Positions 17,388-24,408 of a stretch of 64,000 nt of DNA are shown here, one piece after another. Source of the DNA: Mycolicibacterium neoaurum (GTDB lineage Bacteria; Actinomycetota; Actinomycetes; Mycobacteriales; Mycobacteriaceae); assembly GCF_036946495.1 (NCBI RefSeq), contig NZ_JAQIIX010000002.1:682001-746000 (forward strand), read 5' to 3'. Position 1 is the stretch's first letter. The number at the start of each line of letters is the position of its first letter. The translations under genes and the position numbers were made by a program. Under the pieces are notes generated by a model. It had not been told where the DNA came from. It worked only from the letters and a program-made list of their open reading frames with translations, and made no database searches.

Positions 17388-17516
17388 ATGACGCTAACCA
17401 CCTACGCGGACTACATCAACGAGGATAAACAGGCCGCACCTAAGGTTGGACGCGGCATTGTCGAGGCTGCCAAGTCAGCGAGAAAAGTAGTGCCGCTGGA
17501 GCGCAAGGCGAATTGA
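17388..17516 (+). CDS. small ORF at the left edge of the accessory region
   Basis: 42 codons from ATG 17388 (MTLTTYADYINEDKQAAPKVG...). No recognisable domain and no clear ribosome site. Its 3' half is partly repeated at 18587-18654, after the HEPN gene, which argues that it is part of a once larger or duplicated unit. May be a gene fragment. Confidence 0.4.
   Translation: MTLTTYADYINEDKQAAPKVGRGIVEAAKSARKVVPLERKAN
17434..17514. repeat. imperfect direct repeat, left copy
   Basis: Matches 18587-18654 with a gap. Two blocks are identical, AAAGTAGTGCCGCT (17484-17497 and 18624-18637) and CGCAAGGCGAA (17502-17512 and 18642-18652), at the same 4-bp spacing. The two copies bracket the HEPN-type gene. 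Confidence 0.7.
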
Positions 17517-17554
17517 CGCTCCGCTTATCTTACTGAGGTGGCAGCATCACTGGC

Positions 17555-18571
17555 GTGACGTACTCGTTTCGCAACCGACTAGTACTAAGCGGCGCAGTTA
17601 GTGCAGGCCTCTTGGGGGAACCCAACCCCGAGACGGGCTTAGTGGACGTGACGACCGTTGTTCTAGCCGACGAGGGCACGAATGGTGTCGTTGAGCTATG
17701 CGGTCCAGCCGAAAGTGAACCGATACAAGGTGCACTGGAGCTAAGGCTGACGGGACGGGATTTTCCAACGGCCGAGACTGCCTACGCAGTTGGCGTTGCA
17801 TGGCGGAACCACCTAACAATCGCGTTCGCTCACTACCTGGTTGGCATCAAGATTGGATCCGCCGGCAACCCAATTCACCAGAGCTTCGGCACGCCGTACT
17901 ACCAGAGCCCAACGCAGCGGCGTTTGCGGGATGATCCGGGCTTGCTCGTCTTCGAACCCGAGGAGCAAACTGCGTCAGGGGGATTATTCGCCGAAGGCTC
18001 CGTCATGCAGGGCATTTACGGGTTGATTACCTACGCGCTGCCCTGGATCACTAGCCGCGACTACGAGTTAAGTTCGCAGCAGTTGTTGGCGTACGGGCTC
18101 GTGCACGCCGCGTACTTCGAGGACAACCCCGAAACGAGTTTCATCCTATTAGTCACCGCGATTGAAGCGCTATTACCGCCGCGCGAGGACCAGCCACGCG
18201 ACATTGCTGAGGTTATTGATGTGCTCAACCAGAGTCTTGCTGAGATGACGGATATCGACGACGGTCTACGGCAAGACGTTGCCCAGGCTCTGGAGGACGA
18301 CAAATTCGACCCGATTGGGCGGAGAGGCCGTCAGTTGGTCAGCTGCCTCGGCACGGAGCAGTTTGCCGGTCAGAAGCCAAAAGACTACTTCTACGACCGA
18401 TACAAGGTACGCAGCGACTTGGTGCATGGCAGCGTTGATCGCCTTACCGAGTATCAACTTTTGAAAGAGGTGCCCGAGCTGCGCCGCTTCGTTCTGGGTC
18501 TGTTGGGCGTGCTGGTGTTCGGTGTGCGGATGCCCGAACAGTGGACGGCAGAAAGTGTCCAAGGCGCCTAG
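17555..18571 (+). CDS. Apea-type HEPN domain protein, putative defence/abortive-infection protein
   Basis: 338 aa from GTG 17555 (GAGGTGG about 14 nt upstream, rather far). No signal peptide. The C-terminal third is helical with YDRYKVRSDLVHG: Arg286-x4-His291 is the RNase-type HEPN motif, and RS.LVHG is its form in Apea-like HEPN proteins. The middle shows SFILLVTAIEALLPP, the preceding conserved helix of that family. N-terminal 150 residues are beta-rich and unrecognised. Base composition is lower in GC than the surroundings, and at least five rare TTA Leu codons are used (for example in GLVD, LLVTAIEALLPP), signs of horizontal transfer. RNA cleavage on phage infection is a family-based guess. 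Confidence 0.65.
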   Translation: MTYSFRNRLVLSGAVSAGLLGEPNPETGLVDVTTVVLADEGTNGVVELCGPAESEPIQGALELRLTGRDFPTAETAYAVGVAWRNHLTIAFAHYLVGIKIGSAGNPIHQSFGTPYYQSPTQRRLRDDPGLLVFEPEEQTASGGLFAEGSVMQGIYGLITYALPWITSRDYELSSQQLLAYGLVHAAYFEDNPETSFILLVTAIEALLPPREDQPRDIAEVIDVLNQSLAEMTDIDDGLRQDVAQALEDDKFDPIGRRGRQLVSCLGTEQFAGQKPKDYFYDRYKVRSDLVHGSVDRLTEYQLLKEVPELRRFVLGLLGVLVFGVRMPEQWTAESVQGA

Positions 18572-18586
18572 CGCCCCAGTGTCTTG

Positions 18587-18654
18587 CCGCACCCGAGCTT
18601 GGACGCGAAGCAGTCGAGCCGGGAAAGTAGTGCCGCTACATCGCAAGGCGAACT
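18587..18654. repeat. imperfect direct repeat, right copy
   Basis: Counterpart of 17434-17514 (see there), with an internal deletion that destroys the reading frame of the small ORF. A shorter third match, TTGGACGCGG, occurs at 19979-19988. Confidence 0.65.
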
Positions 18655-19834
18655 AGTCGTCTTGATCTCTCCACACCATGCCGTGGTGAGCAAGACCTTC
18701 AGGCCACTGCGTGGTTCGGTTCGACAACATGACCTCAACGCCTGGCGTGATATCTGTGAGGACTGCCTCGGTTAAGTCCGCGCCCTGGACCACGGTACCA
18801 CTTACGGATGCTCCCGAGAGATTTGCGCGATAAAGCGTTGCGTTGGTGAAATTGGCCCAGTCAAGCCGCGTCTTGTCCAAATGTGCGCCGCTAAGATCGG
18901 CATTCGTCAGGTTGGCACCCATTAAATAGGCTTCCGTAAAAATCGGCGCTTGAGACATGAAATCACTACCGCGATGGGCTGCTCGCTCATTTTTTGGCCA
19001 CCGAGAAATAATGTAAGCTTCCGTAAAATCTGCGCCGAATAAAGCTGCCCTGACAAACTTGGTGCGGCGCAGATTTGTACGTTGAGCACTGGCCAACTGC
19101 AAACTCGCTGATGTGAGATTCGTTGCCCGTAAATCACAATCATCGATATTTGCCCGCTGAAGGACCGCTTCAGTGAAGTCAGCATCACTGAGGTCCGCTC
19201 CAGCCAGCAGAGCACTGTCGAACCAAAATTGCTTCAGCTCAAGCTGTGACAGCGAGACGAAACGAAGATCCACTCCCTGCAAATTCAATTCGCGCCAGTA
19301 ATATCGAATTCCTTTTCGCTTTGCAAGCTCGGAGATTAAACGAATTACGGTTGCCCGGACGGGCACATCGGGGCATTGAGGCCCTGGATCCTCAAGTGGT
19401 GTGCGTATGTAGGTTGCGAGCATAGCAACACACACACGGTGTTGGCCTTCGTCGCCGAAAGCAAGCCAATCATCAGCCAACGCTACAAGTCCATGAGCAG
19501 CAGCCTCACGAACAATCGGCTTCGCATCGGAAAGCTGTGCAACCAATTGCGAATATCGGTCGTTCAGCTCGCGCTTTAGTTCACGCTTTGCCTTATCGGA
19601 CTCATGCTCGGCGCGTTGCCTCCGCTCACGCTCACCGTTCCAGAAAGCGAGACCTGCAGCAAAGATTGCGCCGATACCGACTAATACAGTCGCATAGGGT
19701 TGCGCTGCCGTTGACCAAAAGCGTCCCCAATCGGGGGTGTTTGCGCGAACAGCGAATACGAGCGGCGGGACGGCGAGCCCGACCAAGACCAGAGTCAGGG
19801 CAACGATGATGAATACACGAGTCCTAGTCTTCAT
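18653..19834 (-). CDS. membrane-anchored pentapeptide-repeat protein
   Basis: 393 aa, ATG 19834 with AAGGGTAAGG upstream. Two membrane helices (about 7-29 and 45-64), then a charged probable coiled coil (NGERERRQRAEHESDKAKRELKRELNDRY), a small helical segment, and from about residue 185 a long run of pentapeptide repeats A(D/N)LxxA (LLAGADLSDADFTEAVLQRANI, AYLMGANLTNADLSGAHLDKTRLDWANFTNATL), predicted to form a right-handed quadrilateral beta-helix. Pentapeptide proteins can mimic DNA or scaffold complexes; membrane-bound ones occur in defence and signalling loci. Part of the AT-richer accessory region; convergent with the HEPN gene. Confidence 0.85.
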   Translation of the reverse strand: MKTRTRVFIIVALTLVLVGLAVPPLVFAVRANTPDWGRFWSTAAQPYATVLVGIGAIFAAGLAFWNGERERRQRAEHESDKAKRELKRELNDRYSQLVAQLSDAKPIVREAAAHGLVALADDWLAFGDEGQHRVCVAMLATYIRTPLEDPGPQCPDVPVRATVIRLISELAKRKGIRYYWRELNLQGVDLRFVSLSQLELKQFWFDSALLAGADLSDADFTEAVLQRANIDDCDLRATNLTSASLQLASAQRTNLRRTKFVRAALFGADFTEAYIISRWPKNERAAHRGSDFMSQAPIFTEAYLMGANLTNADLSGAHLDKTRLDWANFTNATLYRANLSGASVSGTVVQGADLTEAVLTDITPGVEVMLSNRTTQWPEGLAHHGMVWRDQDD

Positions 19835-20066
19835 CGTTTGGCCTTACCCTTCGTTCATTCCGGGACGCTACAGCCTCACAACGATATCTAGCCATATTGA
19901 CGACCTGTGGCTTGGCACGGCAGTCGACGCCCACCGAATTGCTTACGCGACGGCCCCACGAACCGAACCGGGCCGAATTTGGACGCGGTGTGGACGTAGG
20001 GAGCCGAAGCGGCCGATGACGGCTCAGGTGTTCGCGGAAAAACCACCTCCAACTGCAACAACACCA
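19835..20066. other. spacer between pentapeptide gene and att copy
   Basis: No credible gene or RNA. The only frame here is antisense read-through across the tRNA fragment. A TTGGACGCGG match to the island repeats lies at 19979-19988. Confidence 0.5.
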
Positions 20067-20110
20067 GTGCCCCCAGTCGGACTCGAACCGACACTTGGCG
20101 GATTTTAAGT
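20067..20110. repeat. att-site copy: 44-bp duplicate of tRNA-Leu 3' half
   Basis: Identical over 44 bp to 22717-22760, which covers tRNA-Leu(TAA) nucleotides 32-74 plus one flanking base. Sequence on both sides then diverges. This is the footprint of tyrosine-integrase insertion into a tRNA 3' end, the element lying between the two copies. Confidence 0.9.
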
Positions 20111-20255
20111 AAGGGCTTCCGGGTTTTTCGGCCGTCTCGCGACCTCGGACAATAGTTCGCTAAATCGTGCAAACTTCCTGACAAATACGCATTCTCGACG
20201 TAACCAGATCGGGTTCCGGGTGGAACGCGGGCGGGCTCCGATCGGCCCCTGGCCG

Positions 20256-20278
20256 CCGGTATTTCACCGGTATTTTCG
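20256..20278. repeat. tandem 11-bp arm-type repeats, left end of element
   Basis: Two successive 11-mers beginning CCGGTATTT, repeated with one mismatch at 22641-22663. Their position inside both ends of the element suggests integrase or excisionase arm-binding sites. The rest of 20111-20365 shows no gene. Confidence 0.55.
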
Positions 20279-20365
20279 AGTTAGCTAGGGGCTGTGTCGG
20301 CCGAAGATCGGACACCGGCGCGTCAGGTGGACCCCGCCTAACTCTGGAGTGCAACGATCCATCGC

Positions 20366-21706
20366 ATGGGTGATCGCATTCGCGAAACTATGGACGGAAC
20401 ACTGGGCCACTTTTGGGCGGAACTCGGCGACGTCTACGACCTGAACAAGTCCCACGACGGTCATGTACGTCTAGTGGATAACGAACTGTTCCATGTCGGC
20501 ACTCTGCGAACACGCGAATTTCGGGGCGAGTTCGGTCGGAACCGCGACAGGCTGCCACGTCCCGAAGCGGTTTACGGGCTTACATCCGACACCCGCGCGA
20601 TGTTCTTTGATATAGCAGGGGTTGGGCAGTCAAATGTGATGGGAGAGAGAGCGTCGACACAGACGATTCGCACCCGGGGTGTCGTAGTCGATGTACCATT
20701 CCCGCTCCTCCTTGACAGCAACTTCACCGAAGTTGAGATCTGGATACCCGAGGTAACGCAGTGGTCAGGTCTGTACGGGGTTACGGAGCGAGTTACGCAG
20801 TATGACGACGAACGTCCAAAGGAATACACCGCTTCCACGGTCAACATCGACACTCTCGAAATCGGCATCCGTCGAGGACTCACGCTGACCCTGGACACCA
20901 CTTGGTCCGTCGACGGCCCCGATGACAAACGAGTTCTCAGCACACCTTTGGTAGCTGGGACCAGAAGTGACACGCCGAGATCCTGGCGCCAGCATCTTCC
21001 AGCGTTGATAGCTGTCCAAGATCTGATCAACTTGGCGTACGAAGGTTTCGTCCCCGCGGAACACGCAACCGTCGAGTTCAAGCGCAAGGAAGACGGCCAG
21101 CCCCGCAGCACTCCCCGAATGTGGAACTCCCGACTAATGACGGTGCCGCCGGGGCTGTCGAAGCCGAGGATGACGCAGGTTCCGCTGTTTCACCTGCAGA
21201 CGATCGGGGGTGTGCGAGGGGTAAGAAACTGGATCCGACTGGACCACTCATATCCTCGGGCAACCGGACCGATCACTAACAGGTACCGGTATGGCAGGAC
21301 CAGCGTGGAGGTGCGCCTAATCGAAGTCGCGCTCGGCCTTGAGTACTGGACCAAGGTCAACAGAGGACTGGGGCGGGCATGGGCGGCGCCCAGAAAGATA
21401 CGCAAGAAGATTGATGAACCATTGCCAATGGCAATCGGACGGTATGTAGGCCCAGCGTGGACCGAATTCATCGGCGATCTATACAAATGGAGCGACAAGT
21501 TCTGGACCACCTATAACAGCTTGAAGCATGCACCGAACTTTGAGTACGATCCCCACGAGGTCGGCTTGCTCGGAGACTCCGGTGCACTACTGCTCCTCGG
21601 CGCGCTTCTTAATCGTGTTGCAGGGAACCGTATTCCGATGAAGGCGATTTGCCAAAGCCACAGGACTCACATGATCGGATACGACATCCGCAAGCTACTG
21701 AACTAG
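20366..21706 (+). CDS. ApeA-like protein of the tRNA-Leu element, putative anti-phage factor
   Basis: 446 aa from ATG 20366. The N-terminal 220 residues are beta-rich and read like the ApeA N-terminal domain (MDGTLGHFWAELGD..GHVRLVDNELFHVGTLRTREFRGEFG..., VYGLTSDTRAMFFDIAG, VDVPFPLLLDSNFTEVEIWIPEVTQWSG). The C-terminal part is helical (RLIEVALGLEYWTKVNRGLG, EPLPMAIGRYVGPAWTEFIGDLYKWSDKFWTTYNSLKHAPN) with Asn384-x3-His388 where HEPN RNases have R/N-x(3-4)-H. ApeA family members are implicated in abortive phage defence; that role here is inference. It is the only full-length cargo gene of the element. Low GC relative to the chromosome. Confidence 0.6.
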   Translation: MGDRIRETMDGTLGHFWAELGDVYDLNKSHDGHVRLVDNELFHVGTLRTREFRGEFGRNRDRLPRPEAVYGLTSDTRAMFFDIAGVGQSNVMGERASTQTIRTRGVVVDVPFPLLLDSNFTEVEIWIPEVTQWSGLYGVTERVTQYDDERPKEYTASTVNIDTLEIGIRRGLTLTLDTTWSVDGPDDKRVLSTPLVAGTRSDTPRSWRQHLPALIAVQDLINLAYEGFVPAEHATVEFKRKEDGQPRSTPRMWNSRLMTVPPGLSKPRMTQVPLFHLQTIGGVRGVRNWIRLDHSYPRATGPITNRYRYGRTSVEVRLIEVALGLEYWTKVNRGLGRAWAAPRKIRKKIDEPLPMAIGRYVGPAWTEFIGDLYKWSDKFWTTYNSLKHAPNFEYDPHEVGLLGDSGALLLLGALLNRVAGNRIPMKAICQSHRTHMIGYDIRKLLN

Positions 21707-21902
21707 TGAACCACCCCTTCTGATTCGCCTGCCTCCGAAATAGATTGACCACATGGTTCGATGGGTTCTCGGCTGGTTTTGTCGCGGCGGGCGGTTCGGG
21801 CAGCGTGTTGAGCGCACCGCCGTCCTCCTCGGGGATGTAGTCGCCGTACACGTCCAGAGTCAGGGTAAAAGTGCTGCGCCACAGCCACTTACTGACCTGC
21901 AT
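21609..21902 (-). pseudogene. C-terminal remnant of a tyrosine integrase
   Basis: The frame 21902-21707 reads MQVSKWLWRSTFTLTLDVYG DYIPEEDGGALNTLPEPP, matching the end of mycobacterial phage/ICE tyrosine recombinases: SK.LGHSTF.LTLDVYG contains the catalytic Tyr, and PEEDGGA..LPEP then NVVNLFRR is a typical tail. The N-terminal catalytic Arg/His boxes are missing; sequence upstream of 21902 belongs to the opposite-strand antitoxin fragment. The frame runs on into the antisense of the ApeA-like gene. Explains how the element entered tRNA-Leu. Confidence 0.7.
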
Positions 21903-22150
21903 GAAATGTGTACCAGCCGACAGCTGGAACGATGATCTGTTTGACTGGGACGACGTCGATCCCGCAACTAGCCAGTTCCTCGCGAAGGTCTGGAATACCT
22001 ACGGCGGGATCGCAGCCTGGAAGTTACCGCAACATGACGCATGAGGAAGCCCCATGGATGGACCACTTCGCGCAGGGGGAACGCTTCACCGTGATTCCGC
22101 AGGATGAGATTCGCGCATACTTTGAGTCACGCGCCAATAAACCGCGGTGA
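21901..22150 (+). pseudogene. frameshifted C-terminal half of a Panacea (DUF4065)-type antitoxin
   Basis: Frame 1 from 21901 gives ...DLFDWDDVDPATSQFLAKVWNTYGGIAAWKL then stops; the +1 frame continues NMTHEEAPWMDHFAQGERFTVIPQDEIRAYFESRA. Together they match the C-terminal half of the Panacea domain (VW..YG..sa..L...TH.E.PW...I....I..YF). One extra C near 22028 would account for the shift. The N-terminal half is absent. Panacea proteins are antitoxins in many toxin-antitoxin pairs; here the downstream ORF overlaps its stop (GTGA at 22147-22150). Confidence 0.55.
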
Positions 22151-22171
22151 GCCCCGGAAACGACCACCAGC

Positions 22172-22567
22172 GTGCAAAAAGGCCGGCATCGTCAGCCGAC
22201 AAACTTCGAGCCCCGTCAGCGCCGCGCGATACCAACCAGGCGACTGCACCATCTAGTCAACGGGTACGACGTGCAATCTTTAGGGAACAAGGACGGCCAG
22301 GCCCAATTTGCCCTTACGCTGCACAAATGCGCACAGTTGCGATGGCAAGACTTTGGCCAGGCCGGCCGCAAGGGTGCCGGAACGGAATTGATCCCGAAAG
22401 GTCAGATCAGAGCACCGATCCCTTCCAAGTTCTCCCATCAAGACAGATTCATGGCCTTCCGCTACAAGGGCCAGTTGCCAATGCTTGGCGTCCGGATCAA
22501 TGAGGTCTTCCACGTTCTGTGGGTGGAACGCCAATTCGGCGACGCATATGACCATGGCGGAAGCTAG
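22172..22567 (+). CDS. toxin-like small protein next to the Panacea remnant
   Basis: 131 aa from GTG 22172; the natural start may instead be GTG 22147, but that frame differs, so a second frameshift near the 5' end is possible. The C-terminal 60 residues (IRAPIPSKFSHQDRFMAFRYKGQLPMLGVRINEVFHVLWVERQFGDAYDHG) resemble small toxin-like proteins whose core ends F.VLW.D....YDH. Downstream of an antitoxin-type gene it is probably the toxin partner, active or decayed. Assignment is by local resemblance and context only. Confidence 0.45.
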   Translation: MQKGRHRQPTNFEPRQRRAIPTRRLHHLVNGYDVQSLGNKDGQAQFALTLHKCAQLRWQDFGQAGRKGAGTELIPKGQIRAPIPSKFSHQDRFMAFRYKGQLPMLGVRINEVFHVLWVERQFGDAYDHGGS

Positions 22568-22603
22568 CCGCCGCGTCGATGTACGCCCGAACTGTACTCC
22601 CCG

Positions 22604-22629
22604 GGCAAGTTAGCTACGGGAACTTGCCC
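22604..22629 (+). terminator. hairpin after the toxin-like ORF
   Basis: GGGCAAGTT (22604-22612) and AACTTGCCC (22621-22629) with an 8-nt loop, 36 bp beyond the stop codon. Plausible intrinsic terminator insulating the tRNA. Confidence 0.6.
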
Positions 22630-22640
22630 CCGCCAGGCCA

Positions 22641-22663
22641 CCGGTATTTCACCGGTACTTTCG
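22641..22663. repeat. tandem 11-bp arm-type repeats, right end of element
   Basis: Same tandem CCGGTATTT 11-mers as at 20256-20278 with one mismatch; 54 bp inside the tRNA-proximal att repeat. Confidence 0.55.
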
Positions 22664-22717
22664 TGGGTATCTAGTCAAGCTAATCGCTGGAAATAGCCGC
22701 TACCAGGCCTTTCTCCG

Positions 22718-22791
22718 TGCCCCCAGTCGGACTCGAACCGACACTTGGCGGATTTTAAGTCCGCTGCCTCTGCCAATTGGGCTATGGGGGC
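22718..22791 (-). tRNA. tRNA-Leu, anticodon TAA
   Basis: 74 nt. Acceptor GCCCCCA pairs with TGGGGGC, discriminator A73, no encoded CCA. Anticodon stem GCGGA/TCCGC encloses loop CTTAAAA giving anticodon TAA (reads UUA). T-arm GTCGG-TTCGAGT-CCGAC is canonical. The variable region is only 5 nt (CAAGT), short for a leucine tRNA. Nucleotides 32-74 form the att repeat. Confidence 0.92.
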
Positions 22792-23000
22792 ATCAATCCA
22801 ACGAACCTACCGCAGAGCATCCGATCAGTTGTTCCGCTGTGTCCTGTGCCGGGCATCATCACGGGGCGGCGACTCCACTCCTGACGGAATCGGGCCAGTC
22901 GGACCTGCGTATCGGCGCCGTTCCTGCTCCGAGCGTGCCGACACCGACCCGCGCACGCCAGTGGCGGCATTGCCAACATCCGCAAGGATAGTGATAGCGG

Positions 23001-24281
23001 CTAGTTATCCGTCCCCGGTGGGGGTTCGGGTTCGAACGGGGTGTACCACATCCATTGGGCTCGCTCCCCCTTCGGACCGCGGCACGGGGGCACATCCGGC
23101 GGCGGCCCGGTCGGTGGGCGGGCCAGCGACGCGCCGGTCAACCGGCGACCATCACAGTCGGTGACCACCAGCCGATCCGCCGGACCGACGATCGTGATCT
23201 CCCCCTTGTGATGCAACCGATGATGAAACGGACACAACAACACCAGATTGTCCAGTTCGGTGGCACCGCCATGCTCCCAATGCACCAGATGATGAGCATG
23301 CAAACCCCGCGTCGCCCCACACCCAGGCACCGCACACATCCCATCGCGATGCTCCAACGCCCGCCGCAACCGACGACTGATCGTCCGCGTACTACGCCCC
23401 GCACCCATCGGCGTGCCATGACGCTCCAACCACACCTCACAACTGGCATCACACAACAGGAACTGGCGCTCCCACTCCGCGAGTACCGGCCCCAGATGCA
23501 GCGCCGCCGACCCCTTCTCGACGTCGTAATGCACCACCACCGTGGTACTCGCCCCGTGCGGACGCGCCGCCGCTTCGGCGTCCCAGCCGGACTCGACCAC
23601 GCTCATCAACGCATCCACCATGTCCGGGAACGGCGGCACCTCCACACCATCCCGGGCACCGGCAGCGTCAGGATCATCGTGGTCGCGTCGCCAATCGGCG
23701 ACCAACCCCTCCTTGTGCGCACCCAACGCCGCATCGAACGTCGCCGCCTCCAACTTCGGCAACCGAATCCGATACGTCGTACACCCATCCTGTTCATGCC
23801 TACTGAACGACCGCACCGAACCATCCCGCGGCTCCGGCTGCGGGCGCGGCTCCTGCTTGACCGCCGTACGCAACTGCGTCACCGTCGCGGTCTTGGCCAA
23901 CTCGGCGTAATGATCATCCGAACCATCCGCGGCATGCTCGGCGATCACCCCGAACTGATCAAGCGACATCTGCCCCTGGCGCAGGTTCGCCGCCAACCGC
24001 GGAAACACCTCCAGGCGTTGGGCAATGGCCACCATCACCTGAGCGTTGCGCGGTGACATCCCCAACCGCCACGCCACCAACTCCACCAGCGACCGACACC
24101 CCGTATGACCCCACAACGACGGCCCATCACCACCATCGATCTCGGCGACAATCTCCACCAACCGACCATCAAGAGCATTACGCTGACCCACCAACTCAGC
24201 AGCCTCGTCATAGAGCGCCGACAACCGATCAGACACCGAATTCACCACATCAGCGGCGTAAGGCGTTGTCGGAGGAGGCAT
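23001..24281 (-). CDS. DUF222/13E12-family HNH endonuclease-like protein
   Basis: 426 aa, ATG 24281. N-terminal DUF222 helical domain (LYDEAAELVGQRNALDGRLVEIVAEID... RLGMSPRNAQVMVAIAQRLEVFPRLAANLRQGQMSLDQFGVIAEHA) followed by the HNH region RDGMCAVPGCGATRGLHAHHLVHWEHGGATELDNLVLLCPFHHRLHHKG (about residues 318-370) with both zinc-binding CxxC-like pairs and the HH/N/H catalytic set. This is the multicopy 13E12 repeat family of mycobacteria. Biological role unresolved; often found beside mobile DNA, here flanking the tRNA element. Confidence 0.92.
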   Translation of the reverse strand: MPPPTTPYAADVVNSVSDRLSALYDEAAELVGQRNALDGRLVEIVAEIDGGDGPSLWGHTGCRSLVELVAWRLGMSPRNAQVMVAIAQRLEVFPRLAANLRQGQMSLDQFGVIAEHAADGSDDHYAELAKTATVTQLRTAVKQEPRPQPEPRDGSVRSFSRHEQDGCTTYRIRLPKLEAATFDAALGAHKEGLVADWRRDHDDPDAAGARDGVEVPPFPDMVDALMSVVESGWDAEAAARPHGASTTVVVHYDVEKGSAALHLGPVLAEWERQFLLCDASCEVWLERHGTPMGAGRSTRTISRRLRRALEHRDGMCAVPGCGATRGLHAHHLVHWEHGGATELDNLVLLCPFHHRLHHKGEITIVGPADRLVVTDCDGRRLTGASLARPPTGPPPDVPPCRGPKGERAQWMWYTPFEPEPPPGTDN

Positions 24282-24408
24282 ACCACAATTCTAAAGACAG
24301 GGTCCGACAAGTAGCGGTCCGCAAGATCGCCGTCAGAAACCCGGCCGGCGCCGTCAAGATTCCGTACAGATCGAGCCTCGTCCCGCCTCCCGGGCGGATC
24401 GTGGAGCG

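Larger units (their letters stand above)
20067..22760. mobile_element. small decayed integrative element in tRNA-Leu(TAA)
   Basis: About 2.7 kb bounded by the 44-bp direct repeats. Just inside each end is a matching pair of tandem 11-mers (20256-20278 and 22641-22663), resembling integrase arm sites. Cargo is one full-length ApeA-like gene, an integrase C-terminal remnant, a broken Panacea-type antitoxin and a toxin-like ORF. No intact integrase is present, so the element is probably immobile unless helped in trans. Confidence 0.8.

Noticed and set aside
20067..20110. Second tRNA gene
   Set aside because: Only the 3' half of tRNA-Leu is present; the 5' acceptor strand and D-arm are missing, so it is an att duplicate.
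19888..20184. 98-codon minus-strand ORF spanning the left att copy
   Set aside because: It simply reads through the tRNA fragment and has no ribosome site or recognisable sequence.
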